Source: Streptosporangiaceae bacterium
GTDB lineage: Bacteria > Actinomycetota > Actinomycetes > Streptosporangiales > Streptosporangiaceae
DNA: 49,992 nucleotides
Reading direction: 5' to 3'
Assembly: GCA_019239975.1 (NCBI GenBank)
Contig: JAFAZE010000133.1
Coordinates: forward strand, 1 to 49,992
Below are positions 21,608 to 31,043 of the stretch, piece after piece. Under the pieces are notes generated by a model. That model was not told the DNA's origin. It did not search any database and was given only the letters and a program-made list of their open reading frames with translations. Made by a program: the position numbers and the translations under genes. The number at the start of each line of letters is the position of its first letter. Positions within the stretch are counted from its first letter, which is position 1.

Positions 21608-22126
21608 GTGCCGGACTCGCCGGAGGCCGCGGCAGGGCCGAAAGACCCGCTGCTCGGGTTCGTCGAGCGGTTCGCGTCGGTTCTCGTCGCGGCTGGTTTC
21701 CCGCCCATGCCGGCCCGCGTCTTCGTCGCGCTGCTCGTCACCGACTCCGGGCGGCTCACCGCGGCCGAGCTCGCGGCCACGCTTCGCATCAGCCCGGCCG
21801 CCGTCTCGGGCGCCGTCAGGTACCTCGGCCAGCTCGGCCTCGTACACAAGGAACGGGTTCCGGGCTCCCGCCGCGACTACTACCGGATGCCCGACGACAT
21901 CTGGAACACGATGCTGCGGCTGCGCGATCAGGTCCTGGTCCGCTGGACTATGCTGCTCCGCGAGGGCATCGGCCTCGCCGGACCGGACACCCCGGCCGGG
22001 GCGCGGATGGCCGAGCACGTCGAGTTCTTCGAGTTCGTCTCCAGGGAACTCCCCGGCGTGCTGGCCCGCTGGGACGCCCTCCAGGCCGAGCGGCGCTCCG
22101 GGCCCCGGGGAATCCCGGTTACCTGA
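21608..22126 (+). CDS. MarR/GbsR-type transcriptional regulator of the ABC exporter
   Basis: A 172-residue protein with a winged HTH at ~35-105 (RVFVALLVTDSGRLTAAELA, ISPAAVSGAVRYLGQLGLVH, ERVPGSRRDYYRM wing) followed by helices for dimerisation (LRLRDQVLVRWTMLLREGIG). GbsR/MarR-like proteins beside ABC exporters usually repress them and respond to the exported compound. GTG 21608 follows GGAGGAG. The gene ends with an 8-bp overlap with the convergent dehydrogenase gene. Confidence 0.8.
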   Translation: MPDSPEAAAGPKDPLLGFVERFASVLVAAGFPPMPARVFVALLVTDSGRLTAAELAATLRISPAAVSGAVRYLGQLGLVHKERVPGSRRDYYRMPDDIWNTMLRLRDQVLVRWTMLLREGIGLAGPDTPAGARMAEHVEFFEFVSRELPGVLARWDALQAERRSGPRGIPVT

Positions 22127-22925
22127 GCTGGCCGGCGTCGAGGTCGGGGAGGGTGAACTCGCCGCCCAGGTAGCGGGCCATGGGGCTGTCCGGGTCGAGA
22201 TCGCCGTGGGAGGCGATGACCTCGGCCGCGAACTGCTCGGCGTCGTCCTCGGGCTCGTACCCCAGCGCCCTGGCCTCGTTCAGCGATACCCAGCCGCCGC
22301 GGGTGTTGCCGGAAACCCCGAAGATGACGCGGAACCCCGGCCGCTCAGCGGACAGGCATGCCTCGAAGAGCCGGGCCGCGTCGCCCGGCGACAGCCAGGT
22401 GGCCAGCATCCGGCCGTTCAGCGGCCGCTCGAAACACGAGAGGATGCGGACGCAGATCGTGTCCATCCCGTATCTGCGGTTGTAGAGCGCGGCCAGCGCC
22501 TCGCCGGCCGCTTTGGACACTCCGTAGTAGGTGTCGGGCAGGGGGAACGCGTAATCGGGGACCGGGAAACGGGCCCGCGGGGTGAACCCGACGGCATGGT
22601 TGGAGGAGGCGTAGATCACCCGCGGCACGCCGGCCCGGCGGGCCGCCTCGAACGCCGCGTAGGTGCCGTTGATGTTGACGTCCATGATGCGTTCCCAGGG
22701 CGCCTCACCGGGGATGCCCGCCAGGTGGATGACCGCGTCCGCGCCCGCGCAGGCGGCCGTCATCGCGTCCAGGTCCGTCACCGACGCCTCGACGGCCTCC
22801 TCCCCCGGCCCCGGGGCGAGCGGCGTCACGTCGAGCAGGCGCAGCGTGCGGCCGGGCGCGGCCAGCCTGGGCCGCAGCATCGTCCCGATGCGGCCGGCGG
22901 CACCGGTGATGAGGATGATCGGCAT
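22119..22925 (-). CDS. Uronate-dehydrogenase-like SDR (NAD-dependent epimerase/dehydratase family)
   Basis: A 268-residue extended short-chain dehydrogenase. NAD binding is at ILITGAAGRIG (4-14). The serine-containing motif YASSNHAVGF (105-114) and YYGVSK (133-138, catalytic Tyr134 and Lys138) match uronate dehydrogenases, which oxidise glucuronate or galacturonate to aldarolactones. Length also fits. Other members act on different sugars, so substrate is a family-based guess. The ATG at 22925 was chosen because MPIILITGAAGR is the usual N-terminus. It is convergent with the regulator and divergent from the luciferase-like gene. Confidence 0.75.
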   Translation of the reverse strand: MPIILITGAAGRIGTMLRPRLAAPGRTLRLLDVTPLAPGPGEEAVEASVTDLDAMTAACAGADAVIHLAGIPGEAPWERIMDVNINGTYAAFEAARRAGVPRVIYASSNHAVGFTPRARFPVPDYAFPLPDTYYGVSKAAGEALAALYNRRYGMDTICVRILSCFERPLNGRMLATWLSPGDAARLFEACLSAERPGFRVIFGVSGNTRGGWVSLNEARALGYEPEDDAEQFAAEVIASHGDLDPDSPMARYLGGEFTLPDLDAGQLR

Positions 22926-23074
22926 CGCGCAAGCTCCCGCGGCAGACGGCAACCGGACATGCCAAGGTAACGCATGTGGCGCGGCATCGTGCCCACCCGC
23001 CGCCCTTCCGTCTCCGCCGGGCCGCTGGAGTGCTTGAATTGCCTGAGATCAAGCTTTCCCGGTACGTGACGACC

Positions 23075-23098
23075 ATGGAGGTTGGCATGGAGGTTGGC
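23075..23098 (+). repeat. 12-bp tandem duplication at a start codon
   Basis: ATGGAGGTTGGC occurs twice in a row (23075-23086, 23087-23098). Each copy contains both an ATG and GGAGG, so the first copy supplies a ribosome-binding site five bases before the second ATG. The duplication therefore created, or strengthened, the start at 23087. Confidence 0.8.
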
Positions 23099-23950
23099 AT
23101 CGGCCTTCCGAATACGGTCCCCGGCACGGAAGGCAGCGCGCTCACCGAGTGGGCCAGCCAGGCCGACCAGGCGGGGTTCAGCGCGCTCGCAACGATCGGC
23201 CGGCTCGTGTACCCGAACTACGAGGAGCTTGTCGCCCTCGCCGCGGCCGCCGCGGTCACCAGCCGGATCCGGCTCACGACCGCGGTCCTTCTGGCGCCGC
23301 TGTACACCAACACCGCCCTGCTCGCGAAGCAGGCGGCCTCGATCGACCGGCTCTCCGGCGGCCGTCTCGTGCTGGGCCTGGGCCTCGGCGGCCGCGAGGA
23401 CGACTTCACCGCGAGCGGGCTGACCACCGCGGGCCGCGGCCGCCGTTTCGAGGAGCAGGTGGCGGAGATGAAGCGGATCTGGTCCGGCGACGAGCGCGGC
23501 CACGCCGGCGCGATCGGGCCGGCGCCGGCGCGGCCGGGCGGCCCCGAGATCATCCTCGGCGGCGGCACCGAGGCCAGCTTCCGCCGGGTCGCCCGCCTCG
23601 GCGACGGCTGGATGATGGGCGGCGGAACGCCCGAGATGTTCGCCCAGGGCGCGGCGGCCGTCGACAACCAATGGCAGGAGGCTGGGCGCCCGGGCAAGCC
23701 GCGCAAGCTGTCGCTCGCCTACTTCGCGCTCGGGCCCGGCGCTCGCGCGCACGCGGACTCATATCTGCATGACTACTACGGCTGGCTCGGCGAGTTCGCC
23801 GGCCAGATCGCGGCGGGCGCGGCGGTGAGCGCCGACATGGTCAGGGGCTACGTCGCCGCCTTCGCGGAGGCCGGCTGCGACGAGCTGATCTTCGTGCCGA
23901 CGACATCCGGCCTCGACCAGGTCGCGCTGCTCGCCGAGGCGGTGGCCTAG
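23087..23950 (+). CDS. Luciferase-like (LLM) flavin- or F420-dependent oxidoreductase
   Basis: A 287-residue LLM-class protein with the family TIM-barrel marks: GLPNTVPGTEGSALTEWASQ, LTTAVLLAPLYTNTALLAKQ (loop after beta-3), ASIDRLSGGRLVLGLGLGGR and PEIILGGGTEASFRRVARLG with DGWMMGG. Such enzymes use FMNH2 or reduced F420 to oxidise or reduce small organic molecules; the substrate cannot be read from sequence. The start at 23087 has GGAGG five bases upstream; ATG 23075 is the in-frame alternative four codons earlier. No obvious operon partner. Confidence 0.8.
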   Translation: MEVGIGLPNTVPGTEGSALTEWASQADQAGFSALATIGRLVYPNYEELVALAAAAAVTSRIRLTTAVLLAPLYTNTALLAKQAASIDRLSGGRLVLGLGLGGREDDFTASGLTTAGRGRRFEEQVAEMKRIWSGDERGHAGAIGPAPARPGGPEIILGGGTEASFRRVARLGDGWMMGGGTPEMFAQGAAAVDNQWQEAGRPGKPRKLSLAYFALGPGARAHADSYLHDYYGWLGEFAGQIAAGAAVSADMVRGYVAAFAEAGCDELIFVPTTSGLDQVALLAEAVA

Positions 23951-24067
23951 GAGGGCCGACGCTGCGTGCCCGGCCCGGTGCGGCGGGGAACGAGAGCCGT
24001 CACCGAGTCCGCTTTGTGACGGTACGCCCATTGCCGCCCCTTGTTTCACTGCGGAATCCTAAGACTT

Positions 24068-27000
24068 GTGTCCTGGTCACGGGGTTCTGTCACGGCACGG
24101 CGAATGGGGGCGTACTGGGTCGTGCTGGGCGCGGCGGCCCTGACGACCCTTGTCGCCGCCGCGCTGGCGACCGCGCTCACCGTGTTCGCGGGGCAGGCTC
24201 TCCCCCTGGCGGTGCGGCACGACCTCGCTGACGCGCCGGGTACCTCGATGACGCTGAGCGGCCCGGTCGGCACGGATCAGGTTGCCCAGGCGAACGCGGC
24301 GCTCAGCGGCTCGATCCGGTCGGCGCTGCACGGGGTGCCGTTCGGCTTCTACCGGGCCGACTGGTCGGATCCGCTCGGCCTGGTGGCGGGCTCGCTGCCG
24401 GCCAGGCCGGCCAGCGCCGGGAGGGGAAACATTCCGCTGATCCAGGCCGGGTCGCTGAGCGGCATCGCCGCGCGGGCCGTGCTGCTCACCGGTCACTGGC
24501 CGGCCGGACCCGCAGGCCCGCTCGTACCCGCCGCGCTCCCGTCGGCGGTGGCGTCGCTGCTGCACCTGTCCCCCGGTGACGTGCTGCGCCTGCGCGATCG
24601 CGTCACCAGCCAGCTGATCCAGTTTCGCGTCACCGGGCTGTTCGCAGCCCGCCCGCTGTCCGGCCCGGCGGCGTCGTACTGGGGGCTCAACATCGTCGGC
24701 GCCGCCGGCCTCAGCACCGCCGGGGGCTTCACCACCTACGGCCCGCTGGTCGTGAGCCAGTCGGCGTTCGCCGGGCCGCTCAAGGTCGACCTGGCCTCCT
24801 GGGTCGCGCAGCCGGAGATGGCGCGGTTCCCCGACACCGGCCTGACCGCGATCGCCGGCGACGTGTCGGCGCTGCGCCAGTCGCTGCAGAACTCGCCCAC
24901 GCTGGGCGGCCTGCAGCTGACCACCAGCCTGCCTTCGGTGCTCGGTGAGACCGCCAGCGACCTGACCGTCGCGAGGTCGCTGCTCATCATCGGCGCCCTC
25001 CAGCTGCTGCTGCTCACCGCCGCCGCGCTGCTCGCGGCGGCGCGGCTGCTCGCCAGCCAGCGCGAGGGCGAATCCGCGCTGCTGACGGCGCGGGGCGCTA
25101 CGCGCTTGCAGCTCACCCGGCTGACCGCGGCCGAGGTGATCCCGCTGTGCGCCGCCGCCACCGTGATCGGCGGGCTGGCCGGTGTGCGGCTGGCCGGGCT
25201 GCTGGCGGGCAGCGGGCCGCTGCGGACCGCGGGGCTGCGGCTGCCCGCGACGCTGACCGGCTCGCCCGGCCTGGCGCCGCTGTGGACGGTGCTCGCCACG
25301 GCGGCCGGGGCGATCGCGCTCCTGCTGCTGCCTTCGCTGCGCAAGGTGACCCCCGGGGAGGCGAGGATCAGCCGGGGTAGGCAGGCCGTGATCGCCAGCG
25401 CCACGCGGGCGGGCGCGGACGTCGCCCTGGTGGCGCTCGCCGTTCTCGCGGGGTGGCAGCTGCGCCGCTACTCCGCGGTGGCGGCGCTGGCGAACGGGAC
25501 AGCCGGCGGCATCGACCCGGTGCTGGCCGTCGCGCCCGCCCTCGCCCTGGCCGGCGGCACCGCAGCCACCCTGCGGCTGCTGCCCGCGACCGCCCGGGCG
25601 GGAGACCTGCTGGCGGCGCGCGGCCGGAAGCTGACGGCGGCGATGGCCGGCTGGCAGTTCAGCCGCCAGCCGGTCCGCCAGGGCGGGGCGGCGCTGCTGA
25701 TCGTGATGGCGGTGGCCACCGGAACCCTCGCACTCGCCCAGCACCAGAGCTGGGCGCGCTCGGCCGGCGACCAGGCGGCGTTCACCGCCGGCGCGGACGT
25801 GCGCGCGGACATGCCGGCGCAGCCCGGCCCGGACGCGGCCGGCGGCCTCGCGGCGGCCCGCGGCGTGCGGCGCGCGGAGGCCGTGGCGGTCCTGCCCGGC
25901 AGCCTCCCCAGCGAGGTACTCGCGGTCGACGCGCGGCAGGCGGCCAGCGTGACGCTGCTGCGCCCGGACCAGTCGGCCCTGCCGTCCGGCGCGCTGTTCG
26001 GGAAGATCGCGCCGCGCTCGGTCCCCGGCGTGACGCTGCCGGGGCATCCGGCCAGCGTCCGGCTGACCGCGACCCTGGGCCCGGCCAGCCTCCGCCTTGC
26101 CCCGGCCTCGGTGAGCTTCACGGTCATGGACGCGTCGGGCGACGCCTACCAGCTCGGCGCCGGTACGCTGCCCGCCGACGGCCGGGCGCACGTGCTCACC
26201 GCGGTCATCGGCGTCCGCGGGCAGGGCAGCTACCCGCTCCGGCTGACGGGGATCACGGCCGAATACGTTCTGCCGGGGCACGCGGCCGCGGACGCCACGC
26301 TCCAGGTGCGCGGCCCCGCGCTGAACGGCTGGGCGGCCGGCGCTTCCTCGCCCGAGCTGGCCAGCGTCCAGCAGGCCGGCCAGGCGGTCAACGGGTCGGC
26401 CCTGCCCAGCGCGACGTCGTGGCGGCCGGGCCGGGGCGGCACCGGCGTGCTGGCGTTCAGCCCCGGCTACGGCCAGTCGTTCACGCCGGGCTATCCCGGG
26501 CAGCCCGTCACCCCGGGAACCGTCGAAGCCGTCAGCGGCCAGGTGACGCTCATCACCGCGCCGCCGCGAACGATCCCGGCGATCGCCACCGGCGCGTTCC
26601 TGTCCTCCTCGGGCGCGGCGATCGGATCGACGGTGCCGGAGACGATCGCCGGGGTGACGGTGCCGGTGAGGATCGTCGCGGCGGTGAGCAATTTCCCCAC
26701 CGTCACCGCCGGTACAGGCGCGCTGATCGTCGACCTGACCACGCTGCAGAATTTCCTGGCCGGCAGGTCCGTCCCGCCCGTACCGGTCACCGAATGGTGG
26801 CTGGCGACCGCCGGGCACCAGGTGCCGCCGGGCCTGGCGGCACGGCTGCCGCCCGGTTCCGCGGTCACCAGCACGGCGCAGCTCACCGGCGCGCTGACCG
26901 CCGACCCGCTGTCCGCCGCGCCGCAGCAGGCGCTGCTGGCCCTGGCGGTCGCCGCGGCACTGCTCGCCCTGACCGGGTTCTGCGTGGCGATCGCGGCGGG

Positions 27001-27340
27001 CGTGCGGGAACGCCGTGCGGAGAACGCGCTGATGGCCGCCCTTGGCGTCACGCCGCGCCGCGCCGCCGGGCAGCTCATACTGGAGAAGCTGATGCTGAGC
27101 CTTCCGGCGGCGATCCTCGGCCTGGTGCTCGGCGCCGTGGTCGCCCGGCTGCTGGTGCCCGCGGTCACCCTCACCGCGGCGGCGGCCCAGCCGGTCCCGC
27201 CGCCGCTTACCACGCTGGACCTGCCGCAGACGGTGCCGCTGGCCCTGGTCATCGCGGTGCTGCCGGCGATCGCCGCCGCGCTGGCCATGATCAGGCGCCC
27301 GGACCCGGCCGCCGAGCTCCGCGCCGCGGAGGTGACATGA
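24068..27340 (+). CDS. FtsX-type ABC permease, first of pair
   Basis: About 1,090 residues. One N-terminal helix (VVLGAAALTTLVAAALATAL) is followed by an outer domain of ~250 residues. A central cluster of helices comes next (LLIIGALQLLLLTAAALLAA, EVIPLCAAATVIGGLAGV, LLPSLRKVTPGEARISRG loop), then a second large outer domain with sugar-binding-like beta sequence (SVSFTVMDASGDAYQLGAG). Three C-terminal helices include FCVAIAAGVRERRAENALMA. The FtsX/MacB domain pattern is present twice. These permeases transmit ATPase strokes to outer domains rather than forming a channel. The first of four overlapping genes; stop overlaps the next start (ATGA). Start uncertain: GTG 24068, ATG 24104 or TTG 24041. 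Confidence 0.75.
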   Translation: MSWSRGSVTARRMGAYWVVLGAAALTTLVAAALATALTVFAGQALPLAVRHDLADAPGTSMTLSGPVGTDQVAQANAALSGSIRSALHGVPFGFYRADWSDPLGLVAGSLPARPASAGRGNIPLIQAGSLSGIAARAVLLTGHWPAGPAGPLVPAALPSAVASLLHLSPGDVLRLRDRVTSQLIQFRVTGLFAARPLSGPAASYWGLNIVGAAGLSTAGGFTTYGPLVVSQSAFAGPLKVDLASWVAQPEMARFPDTGLTAIAGDVSALRQSLQNSPTLGGLQLTTSLPSVLGETASDLTVARSLLIIGALQLLLLTAAALLAAARLLASQREGESALLTARGATRLQLTRLTAAEVIPLCAAATVIGGLAGVRLAGLLAGSGPLRTAGLRLPATLTGSPGLAPLWTVLATAAGAIALLLLPSLRKVTPGEARISRGRQAVIASATRAGADVALVALAVLAGWQLRRYSAVAALANGTAGGIDPVLAVAPALALAGGTAATLRLLPATARAGDLLAARGRKLTAAMAGWQFSRQPVRQGGAALLIVMAVATGTLALAQHQSWARSAGDQAAFTAGADVRADMPAQPGPDAAGGLAAARGVRRAEAVAVLPGSLPSEVLAVDARQAASVTLLRPDQSALPSGALFGKIAPRSVPGVTLPGHPASVRLTATLGPASLRLAPASVSFTVMDASGDAYQLGAGTLPADGRAHVLTAVIGVRGQGSYPLRLTGITAEYVLPGHAAADATLQVRGPALNGWAAGASSPELASVQQAGQAVNGSALPSATSWRPGRGGTGVLAFSPGYGQSFTPGYPGQPVTPGTVEAVSGQVTLITAPPRTIPAIATGAFLSSSGAAIGSTVPETIAGVTVPVRIVAAVSNFPTVTAGTGALIVDLTTLQNFLAGRSVPPVPVTEWWLATAGHQVPPGLAARLPPGSAVTSTAQLTGALTADPLSAAPQQALLALAVAAALLALTGFCVAIAAGVRERRAENALMAALGVTPRRAAGQLILEKLMLSLPAAILGLVLGAVVARLLVPAVTLTAAAAQPVPPPLTTLDLPQTVPLALVIAVLPAIAAALAMIRRPDPAAELRAAEVT

Positions 27341-30078
27341 GCGTGAACAGAGCACGCGACGTGATCCGCCGGGCGACCGGCACCGGGACCGCCGCCACCG
27401 TGGCGCTGGCGCTGCTCGTGCTCGGCTGCGTGTTCGTCGCGATCGCGGGGCCACGGGAGAACCTGGCCAGCCAGACGCAGGCGCTGCGCAGGACGTTCGC
27501 CAGCGCGTCGCCGCTCACCGCCTCGGTGGTGGCGACCGCCGGCTGGAGCCAGTTCACCGGGGACATGGCCAGCGACTCCGCGGCGCCGCAGCAGAGCACG
27601 TTCCTGACCGGCTCGCAGATCGGTGAGGTGACCGACGAGCTTCGCGGCGGCCTGGCCGGTGACGGCGTGCCGCTCGCCCCGGCGGCCACCGGCTGGTTCG
27701 GCATGACCGCGGCCACCACGCCCGTGGTGTCCGGCGCCGCAGAGGATGCCGCGCACCTGGGCGGGACAGACGCCAAGCTGGAGGTCGTGTACCGCGAGCC
27801 GCTCACCAGGTACGCCGCACTGGTCTCCGGCCAGTATCCGGGCTCGGGCGGCGGCGGCACGGCGCTGCAGGTCGCCGTGACGGAGCAGACGGCCGCGCGG
27901 CTCGGGCTGCATCCCGGGAGCAAGCTGGTGATCGGCCCCGGTGCCGGGGGCGTCACGCTCGGTGTCACCGGAATCATCCGGCAGCGCCTGCCCGGCTCGT
28001 CATTCTGGACCGCCGACCCGGCGATCGCGGCGCCGGCCGTCCAGCACTCTGCGCGCCAGCCGCCCTTCTGGATGATCGGCGTCTTCGCCGGGGCGGACGA
28101 GACCGGCCAGTTCCAGCGGGTTTTCGGTGTCCCGGGCATCACGCTGCAGTGGCAGTTCCCGGTCAGCCTGGGCGAGGTGAGCGCCAGCCAGGCCCGGGCG
28201 CTGTATTCCCGCCTGAAACGGGCAACCGCGCAGGCGCCGCCGCTCCTCGGGGACGTGGCGTCGGCGTCGGCGGCGCTGGGGATCACGACGGGCATGCTCA
28301 CGCCGCTCGCCGCGTTCATCGCCACCCAGGCGGCCATCAGCGACGTCGCGTGGCTCCTGTTCGCGAGCCTGACGGTGATCGCCGCGGCCGTCCTGCTGCT
28401 CGCTTCGCGCATGCTCACGGTGCACCGGGCGGCGGAGCTCACCCTGCTGCGCGCCCGGGGCGCGTCGGTGCGGCAGATCGCCGCGCTGGCACTGCGCGGC
28501 TGCGCGCTCGCCTGCCTGCCCGCCGCGGCCGCCGGCGCGGCGCTGGCCATCGCGGTGGTACCCGACGGCTCCGTGCCGGCGGCCTGGTGGCTGGGCGGCA
28601 TCACGGTGCTCACCGCCCTCGCCGCTCCAGCGGCCGTCGCCGCCTGGCGGCACCGCCTCCGCCTCCGGCCGGCCGGAACGCGCAGGGCGCGGCTGCGCCG
28701 CCTCGTCGCCGAGGCCACCCTGTGCGCCGCCGCCATCGCCGGGATCATCGTGTTCCGCCAGCAGGCGGCGACCGCGGCCGGCGGCATCAACCTCTACACG
28801 GCCACGGCCCCGGTGCTGGTCGCGATCCCGGCCGTCGTGGTCATCGCGCGCCTGTACCCGCTGGTGCTGCGCGCCATGCTCAGGCTACTCGGCAGGCGGG
28901 CGGGCGTGACCGGTTTCGTCGGGCTCGCCCGTGCGGCGAGGACGTCGCTGACGCCGACCCTGCCCGCGTTCGCGCTCGTCCTCGCGCTCACCCTCGCCGC
29001 GTTCGCCGGGATGGTCCGTGACGCGATCACGCGCGGCGAGGTCGCGGCCTCCTGGCAGGCGGCCGGGGCCGATGCGCTCATCGATACGGGCGGCAGCGGC
29101 CCGGTCATAACCCCCGCGGCGCGGCGCGCGATCGCCGCCGTGCCGGGCGTGCGCAGGACCGCCACCGCCTGGATCACGGCCTGGACACTGCCGGACAACC
29201 AGCAGGTCACCGTCGTCGCCGTCGACCCGGCCAGCTACGCGGCGCTCGTCGCGACCACGCAGACCTGGCCGCAGGTCCCGGCCGCGAAGCTCGCCCCGCC
29301 CGCGGGGACGCCTGCCCAGCCGGTCCCGGTGCTCGCCTCGCCGGCGGTCGCCACCAGCCTCGCCGGATCCGGCACCGTCACCACGCAGGGAGGGCTGCGG
29401 CCACTTCTGGTGCGAGTGGCGGGGGTGCTGAGCGGCACTCCCGCCGTGCCGGGCAACACCAGCTTCTTCATCGCGCCGATCACGGCCATCCGGGGCGAGG
29501 CCGGCCCGTGGCCGCTCAACCTGCTGCTGGTCACGGGCTCGGGGATCGGCGCCAGCGCGCTGACCGCCGCCGTGCAGCGCGCGCTTCCCGGCAGCCTGAC
29601 CACGATCACGATCCGCTCGGCGATACTGAACGCGCTGACCGGCGCGCCGCTGCAGCACGGCACCTACGTGATCTTCGCGCTGGCGATCGCCGCGGCGGCC
29701 GGGCTCGGGCTGGTCGTGATGGTTCTGGAGCTGGCACTCGGCTCGGGCGACCGGGAGCTGACGCTGGCCAGGCTGGCCACGATGGGGCTGACGAGCAGGC
29801 AGCGAATCCGGCTCACGCTGCTGGAGGTCCTTCCGGCGCTGCTGGCGGCGGCCGTGGCCGCCACCGGGTGTGCGCTCGCGCTGCCCCCTCTGCTTGCGCC
29901 GGTCCTGAACCTGTCCGTGTTCACCGGGTCGGGCACGCCGGTACGGGTGCTGCCCGACTTCACGTCGTTCACGCTGCCGCTGGCGGGGCTGGCGCTGCTG
30001 GCGGCCACGGCACTGGCCATCGAGATCCGGGCACAGCAGCGCCGGGGCGTTGCCGCCCAGCTACGTGGAGGCGGATGA
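27337..30078 (+). CDS. FtsX-type ABC permease, second of pair
   Basis: A 913-residue protein starting MSVNRARDVIRRATGTGTAA at the ATG overlapping the previous stop. It has an N-terminal helix, an outer domain, FtsX helices around IAAAVLLLASRMLTVHRAAE and TLLRARGASVRQIAALALRG, a second outer domain and a C-terminal helix group (VIFALAIAAAAGLGLVVMVL, TLARLATMGLTSRQRIRLTL). It is homologous in layout to the first permease, so the two probably form a heterodimer. The stop overlaps the ATPase start at 30075-30078. Cargo unknown; candidates are lipoproteins, peptides or wall-hydrolase activation, given the secreted hydrolase gene downstream. Confidence 0.8.
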   Translation: MSVNRARDVIRRATGTGTAATVALALLVLGCVFVAIAGPRENLASQTQALRRTFASASPLTASVVATAGWSQFTGDMASDSAAPQQSTFLTGSQIGEVTDELRGGLAGDGVPLAPAATGWFGMTAATTPVVSGAAEDAAHLGGTDAKLEVVYREPLTRYAALVSGQYPGSGGGGTALQVAVTEQTAARLGLHPGSKLVIGPGAGGVTLGVTGIIRQRLPGSSFWTADPAIAAPAVQHSARQPPFWMIGVFAGADETGQFQRVFGVPGITLQWQFPVSLGEVSASQARALYSRLKRATAQAPPLLGDVASASAALGITTGMLTPLAAFIATQAAISDVAWLLFASLTVIAAAVLLLASRMLTVHRAAELTLLRARGASVRQIAALALRGCALACLPAAAAGAALAIAVVPDGSVPAAWWLGGITVLTALAAPAAVAAWRHRLRLRPAGTRRARLRRLVAEATLCAAAIAGIIVFRQQAATAAGGINLYTATAPVLVAIPAVVVIARLYPLVLRAMLRLLGRRAGVTGFVGLARAARTSLTPTLPAFALVLALTLAAFAGMVRDAITRGEVAASWQAAGADALIDTGGSGPVITPAARRAIAAVPGVRRTATAWITAWTLPDNQQVTVVAVDPASYAALVATTQTWPQVPAAKLAPPAGTPAQPVPVLASPAVATSLAGSGTVTTQGGLRPLLVRVAGVLSGTPAVPGNTSFFIAPITAIRGEAGPWPLNLLLVTGSGIGASALTAAVQRALPGSLTTITIRSAILNALTGAPLQHGTYVIFALAIAAAAGLGLVVMVLELALGSGDRELTLARLATMGLTSRQRIRLTLLEVLPALLAAAVAATGCALALPPLLAPVLNLSVFTGSGTPVRVLPDFTSFTLPLAGLALLAATALAIEIRAQQRRGVAAQLRGGG

Positions 30079-31043
30079 TGGGAGAACCGATGACCTCCGA
30101 GCTCGCCGCGCTCGGCGCCGAGGCCACCAGGGGCCACCGCGACTACGGCGCCGGCGCGCTGATCGTCTGTGACCGCCTGGTGCGCATCTACACGGCCGAG
30201 GGCATCGAGGTACAGGCGCTGCAGGGCCTCGACCTGCTCATCGGCGAGGGCGAGCTGACCGCGCTCGTCGGCGCGTCCGGCAGCGGCAAGTCCACGCTGA
30301 TGAACATCCTGGCGGGGCTCGACACGCCGACGGCGGGCTCGGTCCGGGTGGCCGGGCACGACCTGGCCGCGCTGAACGCCCGGCAGCGGCTCGCCTACCG
30401 GCGCGGGACGGTGGGCTTCATCTGGCAGCAGACATCGCGCAACCTGCTGCCGTACCTGACGGCCGCGCAGAACGCGGAGGTGCCGATGCGGCTGGCGGGG
30501 GTTTCCCGCCGGGACCGGCGCGCCCGCGCGCTGGAGCTGCTGGATGTCCTCGGCGTCGCGCACTGCGCGGCGCGGCGGCCGGACCAGATGTCCGGCGGCG
30601 AGCAGCAGCGCGCCGCGATCGCCACGGCGATCGCGAACCGGCCGAAGGTGCTGCTCGCCGACGAGCCCACCGGTGAGCTGGACAGCGCGACCGCCGCGTC
30701 CGTCTTCTCGGCGCTGGAGACCGCCAACACGGCGCTCGGCGTCACCGTGCTCGTGGTCACCCACGACCCGGCGGTTTCCACCATGGTCCGCCGGGTCATC
30801 GCGATCAGGGACGGCAGGACGAGCACCGAGACGCTGCACCACGTCGACTCGCGCGGCCGCCACGCGGTCGAGTACGCGGTGCTGGACCGGGCCGGCCGGC
30901 TGCAGCTTCCCCGGGAGATGACCGAGCCGCTCGGCATGCGCGACCGGGTAAGGCTGGAGGCCGAACCCGACCACATCGGCGTATGGCCGGACCGCCCGCG
31001 GGCCGGCACCCCCGGCGACGAGGCGGGAGACGCGGACCAGTGA
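30075..31043 (+). CDS. MacB/LolD-type ABC ATPase, first
   Basis: About 320 residues. Walker A is GASGSGKST, the Q-loop is in IWQQTSRNLLPYL, the signature is MSGGEQQRAAIATAI, Walker B is VLLADEPTGELDSAT and the switch His is in VVTHDPAV. A ~70-residue C-terminal extension (VEYAVLDRAGRLQLPREM... MRDRVRLEAEPDHIGV) resembles an AbrB/SpoVT-like strand motif and is unusual for LolD proteins. It could bind a regulator or the permease. Starts at ATG 30075 or 30078 after GGAGGCGG; the stop overlaps the next GTG. One of two ATPases in the operon. Confidence 0.88.
   Translation: MMGEPMTSELAALGAEATRGHRDYGAGALIVCDRLVRIYTAEGIEVQALQGLDLLIGEGELTALVGASGSGKSTLMNILAGLDTPTAGSVRVAGHDLAALNARQRLAYRRGTVGFIWQQTSRNLLPYLTAAQNAEVPMRLAGVSRRDRRARALELLDVLGVAHCAARRPDQMSGGEQQRAAIATAIANRPKVLLADEPTGELDSATAASVFSALETANTALGVTVLVVTHDPAVSTMVRRVIAIRDGRTSTETLHHVDSRGRHAVEYAVLDRAGRLQLPREMTEPLGMRDRVRLEAEPDHIGVWPDRPRAGTPGDEAGDADQ

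Noticed and set aside
22119..22925. Galactose epimerase assignment for the SDR gene
   Set aside because: Length (268 residues) and YASSNHAVGF with YYGVSK fit uronate dehydrogenase better than the longer GalE proteins.
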